The notes below the pieces were generated by a model. That model had not been told where the DNA came from, ran no database searches, and worked only from the letters and a program-made list of their open reading frames with translations. DNA of 64,000 nt from Rhodobacterales bacterium (GTDB taxonomy: Bacteria > Pseudomonadota > Alphaproteobacteria > Rhizobiales > Stappiaceae): NCBI GenBank assembly GCA_008107755.1, contig VIRH01000093.1, positions 1 to 64,000 on the forward strand. Direction: 5' to 3'. Shown here one piece after another: positions 13,282 through 22,316 of the stretch (position 1 is the first letter of the stretch; each line of letters starts with the position of its first letter). Made by a program: the position numbers and the translations under genes.

Positions 13282-13973
13282 GCGAGCCGATCGTCTTCGT
13301 TCCCGGCCTCCTGTGCACCGAAGCACTCTTCGCCTCACAGATCGCGGCCTTTTCGGACCGTCCGATCATGGTGGCAAATCACCGGGACGACGACAGCATC
13401 GACACCATTGCCGCCCGCCTCCTGAACGACGCGCCTGAGCGCTTTTCCCTCATCTCCCTGTCCATGGGTGGCTACATTGCCATGTCCGTGATGCGTCAGG
13501 CGCCCGAGCGGGTCTCCCGTCTGGCGTTGCTGAATACGAATGCGCGGGCGGACACGCAGGACCAGAGCGAGCGGCGCCGCTTTCTTGTGGACCTGGCGCG
13601 CAAGAAAGGCCTGGGGAAGATCCCGCCCCTGCTCTACCCCGGCTTCGTTCACGAAAGGAATGAGGACAACGAGACGCTCCGCGCGATCGTCAGGGAGATG
13701 GCGATGGACTGCGGAGCCGATGCCTTCGTCCGTCAACAGACCGCAATCATCGGGCGGCCGGACGCACGCCCGCACCTTGCAGACATCGGATGTCCCACCC
13801 TTGTGATCGCTGGCGACGGCGACCGGCTGATGTCGGTGGATGTGGCGGGAGAGATCCATCGTCTCATTCCATCAAGCGACCTGAACGTAATTGAGAATTC
13901 CGGCCACCTGACGCCCCTCGAGACCCCCGAAACCGTGACGAGACTGCTTCGGGATTTCCTGAACCAAGCCTGA
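13278..13973 (+). CDS. Alpha/beta hydrolase
   Basis: 231 aa. [11 protein letters not shown] gives the oxyanion-hole region and [10 protein letters not shown] the nucleophile elbow (Ser in S-M-G-G type). A late Asp ([10 protein letters not shown]) and a His (NSGHLTPLE) complete a plausible Ser-Asp-His triad. It is coupled to ubiG by a 4-bp overlap, but a role in quinone metabolism is only suggested by position. The substrate is unknown. Confidence 0.85.
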   Translation: MSEPIVFVPGLLCTEALFASQIAAFSDRPIMVANHRDDDSIDTIAARLLNDAPERFSLISLSMGGYIAMSVMRQAPERVSRLALLNTNARADTQDQSERRRFLVDLARKKGLGKIPPLLYPGFVHERNEDNETLRAIVREMAMDCGADAFVRQQTAIIGRPDARPHLADIGCPTLVIAGDGDRLMSVDVAGEIHRLIPSSDLNVIENSGHLTPLETPETVTRLLRDFLNQA

Positions 13974-14219
13974 TCTCTACCTTCCCTCCTGCCAGCCCAC
14001 TGCCTGCCAGCCCTCCACCTGAATGCGCGCCTTGGTCGCATGCTGAAACCCTTCTTGTTGGCCTTGCATTGATTCGTGTCATTGACCGGCCTTGAAGTGA
14101 GGGTACAGTTACGTCAGTCTGGTGAGCATGCGCAAAGCTTGACGCGCATCACGCCAGGCCAGCAGCCGGCCGTTTCTGCTTTGCCGCGCCGGGCTGCGAC
14201 AATCAAGTGGAGGTGTTTC

Positions 14220-14729
14220 ATGCCGACAAAGCGCGATACAGATGCATTCGACTTCAGCAACTGGATGTCCGAATGGCCGTTGCCGGGTTTCTCCAACTGG
14301 GCGTACGCCGAGCGCGAAGACCAGATTGAGGCCCGCACTGTCGCCGGCGTTCAAAAGATGGGAAAGACCATGTGGTCGCACGCCGAAAAGGCGTTCGAAG
14401 ATCACATGAAATTCGTCAGTCACCGCCTTCAGCAGGACTTCGAATGCGTCAAGTCGCTGAGCCAGTGCTCGGCGCCGGAAGAAACGATGACGACGCTTCA
14501 GACCTTCTACGCGAAGATGGCAACCGAATATCAGGACCATTTCGAGAAGCAGGCAGCCCTTTTAAGGGAAAGCTTTTCCGAAAATGCAGCGGTCGTCGAA
14601 GAACTGAACGAAACGGCCATGGTCAGCGTCAACGAGCTGAGCAAAGCCGCCGAAGAGAACCTTGAAGAGGTGAAGCGCGCTGCCAAGCCCGCGTCCACTC
14701 GCAAGTCCCCGGCGAAGTCCCGCAGCTGA
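14220..14729 (+). CDS. Phasin family protein
   Basis: 169 aa, mostly amphipathic helix, matching the phasin family that coats polyhydroxyalkanoate granules: a central helical region (about residues 50-140) with an AKMATEYQDHFEKQ-like stretch, then an Ala/Lys/Ser-rich tail. The start at 14220 has GGAGG upstream and gives MPTKRDTDAF. No PHA synthase is in view, so it may cover granules made from genes elsewhere. The presence of mcd in the same window fits an acetyl-CoA/PHB-active cell. Confidence 0.85.
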   Translation: MPTKRDTDAFDFSNWMSEWPLPGFSNWAYAEREDQIEARTVAGVQKMGKTMWSHAEKAFEDHMKFVSHRLQQDFECVKSLSQCSAPEETMTTLQTFYAKMATEYQDHFEKQAALLRESFSENAAVVEELNETAMVSVNELSKAAEENLEEVKRAAKPASTRKSPAKSRS

Positions 14730-14811
14730 GCCGACGGGTTGAGACTGGTAGATGGCGGCCAGACGCCTAAAGGCGTGTGCCGTCTTTGATACTTGCCATG
14801 CCGGTTGAAAT

Positions 14812-14842
14812 GCAAAAGACCGAGGCACCTGGTGCCTCGGCC
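14812..14842 (-). terminator. Intrinsic terminator of the phytochrome operon
   Basis: CCGAGGCACC and GGTGCCTCGG (14820-14840) form a perfect 10-bp stem. On the minus strand the stem is followed by a T-rich tail (TCTTTTGC), placing it downstream of the bacteriophytochrome gene. Confidence 0.75.
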
Positions 14843-14945
14843 CTGTCAAATCAAGATCAGCTGCTTGCGGACGCAAATTTGAAAATGCCTCAAGCCGCCG
14901 CAGCTGTCGCGCCCATTGCTTGTAGGCACAGGCGTTTCCCAGCCG

Positions 14946-17486
14946 TCACGTCGCCGTCTGGAACAGCGACGTGATCGTATCCTTGTCATAAGGTTTGCTG
15001 ATCCGGAAGACCTCCATCAGCTCCTTGGGACCGTCGACATCTTCGCCATAACCGGACGCGAACGCGAAGGGGACATTCATCTCCAGCAGGCGACTGGCGA
15101 TCCCGTAACTCGTTTCCGAGCCGAGATTGATGTCCAGAAGCGCGAAGTCGAACGGCCGTTCGCGACTGTCGATTTCCTCGTATGCTGCGTCCACGGTGGC
15201 GACGACGCTCACCTCCTCGGTGCCCAACCCACGGAATATATCCTCCGCGTCCATCGCAATGATGAGGTTGTCCTCGACGATAAGGACCGCCTGTGGTGCA
15301 TCGATCTTTTGAATGTCAGTCCTGCCTTTCTTTTCCGGAGCGACGAAATCGGCTTCTCCCAGGATCACAAACTCCTTCGGAATCCGAAACGATGCCTGGA
15401 CTCCCTCCGATGGATAGTCGATTGCCGCCTCACCCTTCAGTTCGAAGGGGACGGTGCGCTCGATGATTGTGGAGCCGAAGCCCCTGCGTTGCGGTGGCTT
15501 GACCGGTGGACCGCCGACATCCCTCCAGGCAATGTCGAGTCCATCGTCGTCATTGATGGTGAGGCCAATCTCCACCGTGCCATGCTGATCTGAAATCGCA
15601 CCGTATTTTGCCGAATTCGTGATCATCTCGTGCATCACCAGCGCCAGCGCCGAGAAAGCCGGTGGCGTCAGCAGGATCTGCGGGCCCGAAATGATGACCC
15701 GATCCTTCTTGTCCAGCAGGTAGCTTTCAGCTTCCGTTTCGATAAGACCGGAGAAGGAAGCCGGAGACCAGTTGTGCCGGGTGATCTGATCATGAGCGCG
15801 GGCAAGAGACTGAACACGACTGTCCAGCTTTCGCACGAATTCGGCTGTCGTGTCCGTGCCCGAATTGCTTTGCGAGATAAGGCCGCGCACGAGACCCAGG
15901 ATGTTTCTGACCCGGTGATTGAGTTCCGCGATCAGCAGTTCCTGCTTCTCGTTGGCGACCTTTCTCTGCCGCCCGGCTTCATCGGCCATGCGAAGCACGA
16001 CTTCCAGCAGCATGATGCGGAGCTGAGATGCGACCCTGAGATCGCCTGCCGTCCAGTCAGTGCTCTGCTCGCGCACGGTGACCTGCCAGGTCTCGAAGCT
16101 TTTTCGCGGTGTCAGCCGGGCACCGTTAGGGCCATAGGTTACCGGCTTTTCCGGATTGCCCGCCCACTTCACCTTGCGCTCCAGCTCTTCTCTGTAAAAG
16201 AGAATATAGTCGCGCGGTGACCGCGAGATCGGGATCGCCAGAACGCCCGCGGCGACACCCGGACCGCCGTCCCACCCGCCGACCAGCGCCGCGATGTGGT
16301 TCGTCGCGAAGACCTCGTTGCCCGGAAGCTTGTTGACCTCCTCACAAAGCGCAAGAATTCCGTCCTCATCCGGCGTCTTGCCGGAATTGAGAATGATGTC
16401 TTCCTGAACGACAGAGAAACCGTCCGCCTGCAGCACCTCACAGAACGCCTCCGCGGAAGAGCGAAGTAACTGAGGTGAAGATGAATTCGACGTCAGCGCG
16501 CGCGAAATTTCTGTGGTGAGTTGCGCGACCCGCGCGTCCTTTGATCTTTCCTCTTCGGCAAGTCGACTCTGCAGAACCAGGGACAGCATCTGCCCGAAAA
16601 GTAGCGCGCAATTGCGTGCGCGCATGCCGGGGACCAGAGGACTGTTGTGATGACAGGCAATCAGGCCCCACAGTTCTCCATGAAGGATGACGGAGATCGA
16701 CATGGAGGCTCCGACGCCCATGTTACGCAGATATTCCAGATGAATCGGAGACACCGACCGAAGCCGGCTGCCGGAAAGGTCGATCGGAACATCCGTCTCG
16801 GCCTTGTCGAGGTGCAGGACCGGCGCACCGTCTTCGTGAACATCCGCGATCAGCCGGATCGGATTTTCCAGATACAGCGCGCGGGCCTGTTTAGGGATAT
16901 CGGTCGCCGGATAGCGCAGGTTCAAAAAAGGTTCCATACCGTGACGCTTGGCTTCTGCAACGACCTCTCCGGAGCCGTCGGTCGCGAACTTGTAGAGCAT
17001 CACCCGGTCGAAGCCTGTTATCATCTTGATGAAGCGAACGGCCTGCGAATAGATCGAATTCACGTCAGGAAGCTCGGCCATCCGGTCGATTGCGTTGCGG
17101 ACGTTTGCCGTATCGTTGCTTTCGCCCTCGAGTGAGCGGGCTGGCTCGAACTCCAGGATAATATTGGTTTCCAGAGCATGGATCGAGACGTCGAAATGGT
17201 CGTCCACTCCCTCCAGCTTCAGGTCGTAGAGAACTTCAACGCCGCGGCGCGGCTGAAGAAACTGCAGCCGATTGCGTATCGCGTGAACGCTTTGTGCCGG
17301 AATGAAGTCGAGCGAGTGCTTCCCGAGCATTTCCTCGGGCGCGAACGGCAGGAAACCTGAAACATTGTCGGAAACATGCGAAATGAACCAGTCAGGCGTG
17401 ACCGCAACCAGAAAACCGAATGACTGGATCTTTCCTAGAAGATGGATCGGCTCGCGATCGCAGTTCGTAAGATCAACTTGTTCCAA
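14946..17486 (-). CDS. bphP: Bacteriophytochrome histidine kinase with C-terminal receiver
   Basis: Red/far-red photoreceptor, 846 aa. In order: an N-terminal PAS domain with the biliverdin-binding Cys9 (TNCDREPIH); a GAF domain with the DIP motif at 196-198 and pyrrole-contact histidines H249 and H279/H280; a PHY domain with the tongue motif PRKSF at 460-464; an HWE-family histidine kinase with H524 (ELNHRVRN), N-box MHEMITNSAKYGA and WRDVGGP (Asp where the family usually has Glu); and a receiver domain with phospho-acceptor D785. Its start overlaps the heme oxygenase gene by 14 bp. HWE kinases commonly feed the alphaproteobacterial general stress response; that link is inference here, supported by an EcfG-type promoter ahead of the operon. 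Confidence 0.95.
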   Translation of the reverse strand: MEQVDLTNCDREPIHLLGKIQSFGFLVAVTPDWFISHVSDNVSGFLPFAPEEMLGKHSLDFIPAQSVHAIRNRLQFLQPRRGVEVLYDLKLEGVDDHFDVSIHALETNIILEFEPARSLEGESNDTANVRNAIDRMAELPDVNSIYSQAVRFIKMITGFDRVMLYKFATDGSGEVVAEAKRHGMEPFLNLRYPATDIPKQARALYLENPIRLIADVHEDGAPVLHLDKAETDVPIDLSGSRLRSVSPIHLEYLRNMGVGASMSISVILHGELWGLIACHHNSPLVPGMRARNCALLFGQMLSLVLQSRLAEEERSKDARVAQLTTEISRALTSNSSSPQLLRSSAEAFCEVLQADGFSVVQEDIILNSGKTPDEDGILALCEEVNKLPGNEVFATNHIAALVGGWDGGPGVAAGVLAIPISRSPRDYILFYREELERKVKWAGNPEKPVTYGPNGARLTPRKSFETWQVTVREQSTDWTAGDLRVASQLRIMLLEVVLRMADEAGRQRKVANEKQELLIAELNHRVRNILGLVRGLISQSNSGTDTTAEFVRKLDSRVQSLARAHDQITRHNWSPASFSGLIETEAESYLLDKKDRVIISGPQILLTPPAFSALALVMHEMITNSAKYGAISDQHGTVEIGLTINDDDGLDIAWRDVGGPPVKPPQRRGFGSTIIERTVPFELKGEAAIDYPSEGVQASFRIPKEFVILGEADFVAPEKKGRTDIQKIDAPQAVLIVEDNLIIAMDAEDIFRGLGTEEVSVVATVDAAYEEIDSRERPFDFALLDINLGSETSYGIASRLLEMNVPFAFASGYGEDVDGPKELMEVFRISKPYDKDTITSLFQTAT

Positions 17487-18042
17487 ATGCCAGCTTCCTG
17501 TTGTGGTCGTGTTCCTGCAGCACCTTCAGGTAAACCTCAAAAAGCAGTCTTGCCGATTGTGCAGCCGTCTCGGTTGCGGTTGGCGAAAAATCCTGTTTCC
17601 CGAGCCACGTCAAGTAAGATTTCCACAGACTGCGCTCTCTCCCGTGGCGCAGGAACGCCGTTGGGTATTCCGAGCCGGAATTCTTGAGCAAAGAACTGAG
17701 ATGAGCCGCGCCGAGACGCGAGCCTTCCAATACGTAACAAATACCCGCAACTGAGGAATCGTCATTTAAAAAAGACATACTCGCCTGCGATGGCGGCGAC
17801 ATATCGAAGGCGTCCAGATCCTCCTTCAGCTGCTTGCCGCGCAAGCGCTCGGAGGCATCAGGCAACGTCTGAAATTCAGGCCTTTCGATGAGCCAGCTTT
17901 CGGCAGCCGGAATCACACTCGCGTGCATGTGCAGAAAACGCGAGTATCCCAACCGCGTCGAAATAGGGTGTTCGGAGACGGTCAGATCAAGTTGTTCGTG
18001 AAGGGGCGTCGTGGCTTCCCGTAACGCTTGAAGCAGCTGCAT
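17473..18042 (-). CDS. bphO: Biliverdin-producing heme oxygenase
   Basis: 189 aa. Cleaves heme to biliverdin, the chromophore of the adjacent phytochrome. The proximal histidine is visible in TTPLHEQLD (H15), and YVLEGSRLGA matches the distal-helix signature of phytochrome-linked heme oxygenases. It lies between the receiver gene (33-bp gap) and bphP (14-bp overlap), so chromophore enzyme and apoprotein are translated together. Confidence 0.92.
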   Translation of the reverse strand: MQLLQALREATTPLHEQLDLTVSEHPISTRLGYSRFLHMHASVIPAAESWLIERPEFQTLPDASERLRGKQLKEDLDAFDMSPPSQASMSFLNDDSSVAGICYVLEGSRLGAAHLSSLLKNSGSEYPTAFLRHGRERSLWKSYLTWLGKQDFSPTATETAAQSARLLFEVYLKVLQEHDHNRKLAFGTS

Positions 18043-18075
18043 GTGTCGAGTCCCGGCAAACCAGTCCGCTGAAAG

Positions 18076-18468
18076 TCAGTCGGACTTGAGTCGGGTAAAC
18101 GCGTTCTCGACTACATTCTGAAGAAGAAGAACATTCGACGGCTTCAACACCACCTGAGCATCACCGTAACGGCGTTTCAGGTCAACTCTGTCCGTGTTAC
18201 CGGTATGGAAAATGATCGGAACCTTCTTCTCGTACAGGGAATCCGCAAGCGGGTAGACCGCTCCATCCGCAAGATCAACATCCAGAACCGCGAGCTGAGG
18301 CTCTTCTGAAAGCGCACATGATCTAGCCTCCGCAACGGTCGCGAAGGGCCCGACAACTTCAAGCCCCATTCCCGCAAGAGCGTCCTCAAGCATCCACGCG
18401 ATGAGCGGCTCATCTTCGGCAACGATCACTTTTATCGGTTCTGGTGTGTCCATCAAGGATAACGACAT
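18076..18468 (-). CDS. Single-domain response regulator of the phytochrome operon
   Basis: 130 aa consisting of one receiver domain with no output domain. The acidic pocket is AEDEP, the phospho-acceptor is in AVLDVDL, and HTGN supplies the conserved Thr position and a K follows in VLKPS. The ATG at 18468 has GAGG 8 bases upstream and is preferred over the longer frame. It is first in an operon with bphO and bphP. A single-domain receiver beside an HWE photoreceptor kinase resembles the Caulobacter lovK/lovR pair, where LovR drains phosphate and dampens the stress response; this comparison is inference. Confidence 0.9.
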   Translation of the reverse strand: MSLSLMDTPEPIKVIVAEDEPLIAWMLEDALAGMGLEVVGPFATVAEARSCALSEEPQLAVLDVDLADGAVYPLADSLYEKKVPIIFHTGNTDRVDLKRRYGDAQVVLKPSNVLLLQNVVENAFTRLKSD

Positions 18469-18526
18469 ACATGGGCCTCGGCACAGATTTCGGTTGCGGT
18501 TGTTCTTTAGCACCCTCACCGATATC

Positions 18527-18551
18527 AACGTGAAAAGTTTAACCTAGTTCC
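18527..18551 (-). promoter_or_regulatory. EcfG-type promoter of the phytochrome operon
   Basis: On the minus strand GGAAC (18551-18547), 16 bases, CGTT (18530-18527): a perfect match to the EcfG (sigma-T/RpoE2) consensus. It lies about 60 bp upstream of the receiver gene start. Confidence 0.75.
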
Positions 18552-18603
18552 CTTGCAAATAAAAGTTTTTTCCAGAAAGCACAACTTTAATCACCGTTAA
18601 CAA

Positions 18604-18621
18604 TTACTAAGGAGTTACTAA
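18604..18621. repeat. Tandem TTACTAA direct repeat in the phytochrome promoter region
   Basis: TTACTAA occurs at 18604-18610 and 18615-18621, spaced 11 bases start to start (one helical turn). A related TTTAGTAG in opposite orientation is at 18667-18674. The whole gap 18529-18716 is unusually AT-rich for this genome. The spacing suits a dimeric regulator; which one is unknown. Confidence 0.5.
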
Positions 18622-18716
18622 ATAACAATATACGAAAGAAAGTCCTTAGTTTTGACGATACAAAAATTTAGTAGTTCCACAGTACTTCAAAAGCTAAGCA
18701 TCCTCGGGAAAAGCAC

Positions 18717-19472
18717 TTAGAGGAAGGGTCGGCACTCGGGAGGGCTGCTTTTCCAGCCAGAGATCCTTTGCAAACCTTCGATATCGAGAACCTCACAGCG
18801 ACTATCCATCCAGCGAATCAAATTCGACTGGACCAGTTTCCGCAACGTCTTGTTGGTATGAACCAGCGACAGGCCCAGCGTGTCTGCGACATGCGTCTGG
18901 GTGACCGGCAAAAGGCGATGTTCCGGAGCAAGTTCCTGCAGGTTCTCCACACGCTGATGGAGATAGGCAAGCAGATAGGCGGCGCGCTCCAGTGCGGTGC
19001 GGCGGCCGACGCTCAGGAGATGTTCGTCCAGAATCCGCTCCTCGCGCGCGGCGATCCACGTGACGTCATAGGCGAGCGAACCGAAGCGTTCCCATACGTC
19101 GGCGAGCCTGCTGCGTTCGAATACACACACTGTCAGCGGCGTTAGCGCTTCCACCGTGTGCTGCATTTCGCCAAGCAACGAGCCCTGGAGGCCGATCAGG
19201 TCGCCCGGCAGCACGTAATTCAGGATCTGACGCCGCCCGTCCTCCAGAACCTTGGACCGAAACGCCCACCCGGACAGAACCGTGTAGAGATGCGCACTGC
19301 GCGCGCCCTCCATCATCAGCGTCGCACCCGGGTTCACGGTGAACTCACCGGTCTTGAAGTTGCTGACGAACTCAAGCTCCTTGTCGTCGAATTCCCGGAA
19401 ATGGCTATTCGACCGCAAAGGGCAGCCCGAACAGGATATCCGGCCGATTTTTGGCTCTACTTGTTTGTTCAT
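18717..19472 (-). CDS. Crp/Fnr family transcriptional regulator
   Basis: 251 aa. An N-terminal cyclic-nucleotide-binding-like beta-roll (about residues 30-150) is followed by a C-terminal helix-turn-helix (THVADTLGLSLVHTNKTLRKL). Cysteines C14 and C17 (SCSGCPLRS) and C116 (LTVCVF) match three of the four FNR cluster ligands in position. The fourth Cys is absent; H24 lies near its expected place. The protein may therefore sense redox or oxygen in a modified way or have lost sensing. It lies upstream of the phytochrome operon on the same strand and may regulate it. Confidence 0.9.
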   Translation of the reverse strand: MNKQVEPKIGRISCSGCPLRSNSHFREFDDKELEFVSNFKTGEFTVNPGATLMMEGARSAHLYTVLSGWAFRSKVLEDGRRQILNYVLPGDLIGLQGSLLGEMQHTVEALTPLTVCVFERSRLADVWERFGSLAYDVTWIAAREERILDEHLLSVGRRTALERAAYLLAYLHQRVENLQELAPEHRLLPVTQTHVADTLGLSLVHTNKTLRKLVQSNLIRWMDSRCEVLDIEGLQRISGWKSSPPECRPFL

Positions 19473-19629
19473 TCGGTTGCCCCCTACTCGCTCGCCCGAA
19501 GATCACCCGGACATTTTAAGAAATTATCCCGGTTTGTGAATTTGCATCCCGAGACCATCTGGGAATAATTCGGCCGCCGAATGCCCACTTGCACAAGTCC
19601 GCAGGCCGCGCAAGACGCCGCACCGTGTT

Positions 19630-20151
19630 TCAGTTCTTGTCATCCGGCAGGTCAGGCAGAGCTACGACGGAAATTCCTTCCTCCAGCAGCTCCTGCGCAT
19701 CCTTCAGTGACGTCTGGCCATAGATGCTGCGCTCTTCCGCCTCGCCGTAATGAATTTTCCGGGCTTCTTCCGCAAATCCGGCACCCACGTTCTCCGAGGT
19801 CTGGAGAATGTGATTTCGCACGACGCGCAGCGCTTCCATAACCTCCTTTTTGCGAAGGTCATCCGGAACGAGCGCGGCGGCATGCCCTTCCGTCTTTGCA
19901 GCCACGGCCGGCGCAGCGCCGTCTGCCCTGCCGGCCACGGCATCAGGCCGCTGCGGCGGTTCCGCGGGACGCGACTCCTTCTTGCGAGCGGTCGAGACCG
20001 CCGGCGCCATCAGCGACTTGCCGACATTCGTGCTGCCGCAATCCGGACAGACAACGAGCGAACGCCCACACTGCGCCTCAAAGTCATCTGAATTCCGGAA
20101 CCAGCCTTCGAACGAATGCGCGGCATCGCACACAAGCGTGTATCTGATCAC
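19630..20151 (-). CDS. DUF1178 family protein
   Basis: 173 aa. The N-terminal IRYTLVCDAAHSFEGWFRNS and a Cys-X2-Cys pair (VCPDCGSTNV) give a small zinc-ribbon-like module, followed by a conserved acidic C-terminal part. The start is taken as GTG at 20151 because AAGGAG lies 8 bases upstream and the family begins IRY. The GTG overlaps the nitrilase stop (GTGA), so the two are translationally coupled. Function is unknown. Confidence 0.9.
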   Translation of the reverse strand: MIRYTLVCDAAHSFEGWFRNSDDFEAQCGRSLVVCPDCGSTNVGKSLMAPAVSTARKKESRPAEPPQRPDAVAGRADGAAPAVAAKTEGHAAALVPDDLRKKEVMEALRVVRNHILQTSENVGAGFAEEARKIHYGEAEERSIYGQTSLKDAQELLEEGISVVALPDLPDDKN

Positions 20152-21041
20152 GCGTGCATCTCCTTCGCATCGCCCACGAGCGAGCACGCGAATTCCCGCT
20201 CGTTGGCAATCGCCGGAATGCGCTGACGCGCCTTGGCGACCTTGTCCGTATCGATCTCGGCCAGGACGTAACCCGGCTCGTCATGTTCAGCTTCGGCGAC
20301 GATCTTGCCCCATGGGTCGACAATCAGGCTGTGGCCATAGGTTTCCCGTCCGTCTTCATGCGTCCCGCCCTGGGCCGACGAAATGACATAGGCGCCATTC
20401 TCTATGGCGCGCGCCCGCTGCAGCACGTGCCAGTGCGCATCCCCGGTCTGACGGGTGAAGGCAGCCGGCGCGGTAAGGACTTCGGCCCCTTCACGCGCCT
20501 GCGCCCGGAAGAGCGCCGGAAAGCGGATGTCGTAGCACACGGCCAATCCGATTTTCGCAAGCGGCGTCTCAAGCACCGGAGAAACCGTGCCGGACCGGTA
20601 GGTCGACGACTCGCGCCAGGTTTCGCCATTGGGCAAATCGACGTCAAACATATGGATCTTGTCATAGCTTGCCACGACCACCCCCGCGGGCGAAATCATG
20701 AAGCCCCGGTTGGCGACCTTGTCGTCGCCGGCCAGCACCGCAAGCGATCCGACGTGAAACCAGACGGACAGTTCCGACGCTAGCGCGCGGGCCATTGCCA
20801 GAAACGGATCCCGAGCCTCGTCGGTGATGCTGTCCATGAGTTCGCTGCGACTGCGCACCAGAATGTTTGACATTTCCGGCGTTTGCACCAGCTTTGCCCC
20901 GTCCTTCACGGCCGCACGCACGAGCTCTTCAGCGCTGGCAGAGTTCCGGGAAATGGACTTGCCGCTTCTAAGCTGGATACAGGCTGCGGTGAAGGAGGTC
21001 ATTGGCTTCGCCTGTTGGTCCGATCTCTTGTCATGCGCCAT
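20148..21041 (-). CDS. Carbon-nitrogen hydrolase (nitrilase family, Nit1-like)
   Basis: 297 aa. The nitrilase Glu-Lys-Cys triad is visible: Glu in QTPEMSN, Lys in YDKIHMFDV, Cys in AVCYDIRFP. Close relatives include deaminated-glutathione amidases, and the neighbour grxC would fit a thiol-repair role; the substrate is inferred. An alternative ATG at 21002 (MTSFTAACIQ) starts closer to the domain. The longer start leaves a 6-bp gap to grxC. Confidence 0.9.
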   Translation of the reverse strand: MAHDKRSDQQAKPMTSFTAACIQLRSGKSISRNSASAEELVRAAVKDGAKLVQTPEMSNILVRSRSELMDSITDEARDPFLAMARALASELSVWFHVGSLAVLAGDDKVANRGFMISPAGVVVASYDKIHMFDVDLPNGETWRESSTYRSGTVSPVLETPLAKIGLAVCYDIRFPALFRAQAREGAEVLTAPAAFTRQTGDAHWHVLQRARAIENGAYVISSAQGGTHEDGRETYGHSLIVDPWGKIVAEAEHDEPGYVLAEIDTDKVAKARQRIPAIANEREFACSLVGDAKEMHA

Positions 21042-21047
21042 ACTTAA

Positions 21048-21305
21048 TCAGGATGCGAGCAAGGCGTCCAGTTTGCCCGATCTGTCCAGGTCGTGCAGAT
21101 CGTCACAGCCGCCGACATGGGTCTTGCCGACGAAGATCTGCGGGAAGGTCGACCGGCCGTTCGCATTCTGAATCATCTGCTCGCGAAGCTTGGGATCGAA
21201 TGTCGCATCGTGCTCCGTGTAGTCGACGCCCTTCTTGTCCAGCAGGCGTTTTGCCGCCGTGCAGAAACCGCAGAGCTGGCGTGTATAGATAACCACTTCG
21301 GCCAT
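21048..21305 (-). CDS. grxC: Glutaredoxin 3
   Basis: 85 aa. A dithiol glutaredoxin with active site C-G-F-C (RQLCGFCTAAK) and the cis-Pro and GSH-binding region TFPQIFVGKTHVGGCDDL. The ATG at 21305 with AAAGGA upstream is preferred. It sits in a comF-grxC-nitrilase-DUF1178 block conserved in Rhizobiales. Confidence 0.95.
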   Translation of the reverse strand: MAEVVIYTRQLCGFCTAAKRLLDKKGVDYTEHDATFDPKLREQMIQNANGRSTFPQIFVGKTHVGGCDDLHDLDRSGKLDALLAS

Positions 21306-21414
21306 CGGGTTATGTCCTTTCAGCATCAGGTCATCAATCGGTCATCTGTTCATAACCGCGCGCCCGAGGCGCGTCTCCTGAGTCGGGCGTAATATGCGTG
21401 CGATTCGTAAAATC

Positions 21415-22182
21415 TCAAGAGAGCGACGTCTTGCCGCCACTCGGCGAAGCCTCTCCGGCGACGTCCGCATGCGCGAAAGTCAGCACGTCGACCGACTCGG
21501 CACCAGCCCCGAGCAGCGTTCTGCAGCAAGCGGTCACGGTGGAACCGGTGGTGATGACGTCGTCGATCAGAATGACGTGACGGCCCTGCAGATCGGCGAG
21601 GCGGTCATCGCTCACGGTGAAGGCGGTGCGCACATTCTTGCGCCTGTCGGCGGAGGACAGCCCGACCTGGCGACGTGTGCGCCGACTGCGTCGCAAAAGC
21701 ATCGGCTCGAAACGGCCGCCGCCGGCGCCGGCCACTGCCCTGGCGAGATCCGCCGACTGGTTGAACCGTCGCGCAATCAGCCGCGACCAGTGCAGCGGCA
21801 CGGGAACGATGAGACTTTCGCCTGTCAGCAGTTCCTGTCCGGCCCGGGCCATCCAGCTGCCCATCGGTCCGGCCAGGTCGCGCCGGCCGCCAAATTTCAA
21901 CCCATGCACGAGATCACGTGCGGGCCCCTCGAAGGCGGCCACCGATCGCAGCCGCCCGAATTCCGGCGGCGAGGCGATGGCACGGGGGCTCCAGACCTCC
22001 GCGCCCATGTCGTAGGAAAAGGGGGTCCCAAGCCGGTAACACCAGGGTTTTTCGTAAAACGGCATCTTCTGCCAGCAACTGGCGCACAACCCGTGCTCGG
22101 ATGAGACGCGGCGATCACAGGAGAGGCATCGGACCGGCAAAAGGAAATCCAGCGCAAGCCGGGCCGCGACCTTCAGCGTCAT
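21415..22182 (-). CDS. comF: ComF family protein (phosphoribosyltransferase-like)
   Basis: 255 aa. An N-terminal zinc-binding pair of Cys-X2-Cys motifs (CLSC and CASC) precedes a phosphoribosyltransferase domain with the PRPP motif VILIDDVITTGSTV. ComFC proteins take part in DNA uptake in Gram-positives; in Proteobacteria the role is less clear. The ATG at 22182 (MTLKVAARLALDFLLP) is chosen by family similarity. Diverges from the methyltransferase gene. Confidence 0.92.
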   Translation of the reverse strand: MTLKVAARLALDFLLPVRCLSCDRRVSSEHGLCASCWQKMPFYEKPWCYRLGTPFSYDMGAEVWSPRAIASPPEFGRLRSVAAFEGPARDLVHGLKFGGRRDLAGPMGSWMARAGQELLTGESLIVPVPLHWSRLIARRFNQSADLARAVAGAGGGRFEPMLLRRSRRTRRQVGLSSADRRKNVRTAFTVSDDRLADLQGRHVILIDDVITTGSTVTACCRTLLGAGAESVDVLTFAHADVAGEASPSGGKTSLS

Positions 22183-22316
22183 CGATCGTCCAGGATGCGT
22201 TATCCGCACAGCAACCCCCACCGTCGGCAAAGCCCCTGCCATCGAACCCCGGCTTTGACCTTCCACGGCAGATACCATATGTGAACGCCAGCGAACCGTC
22301 CAAGGCCGAGTTATCC

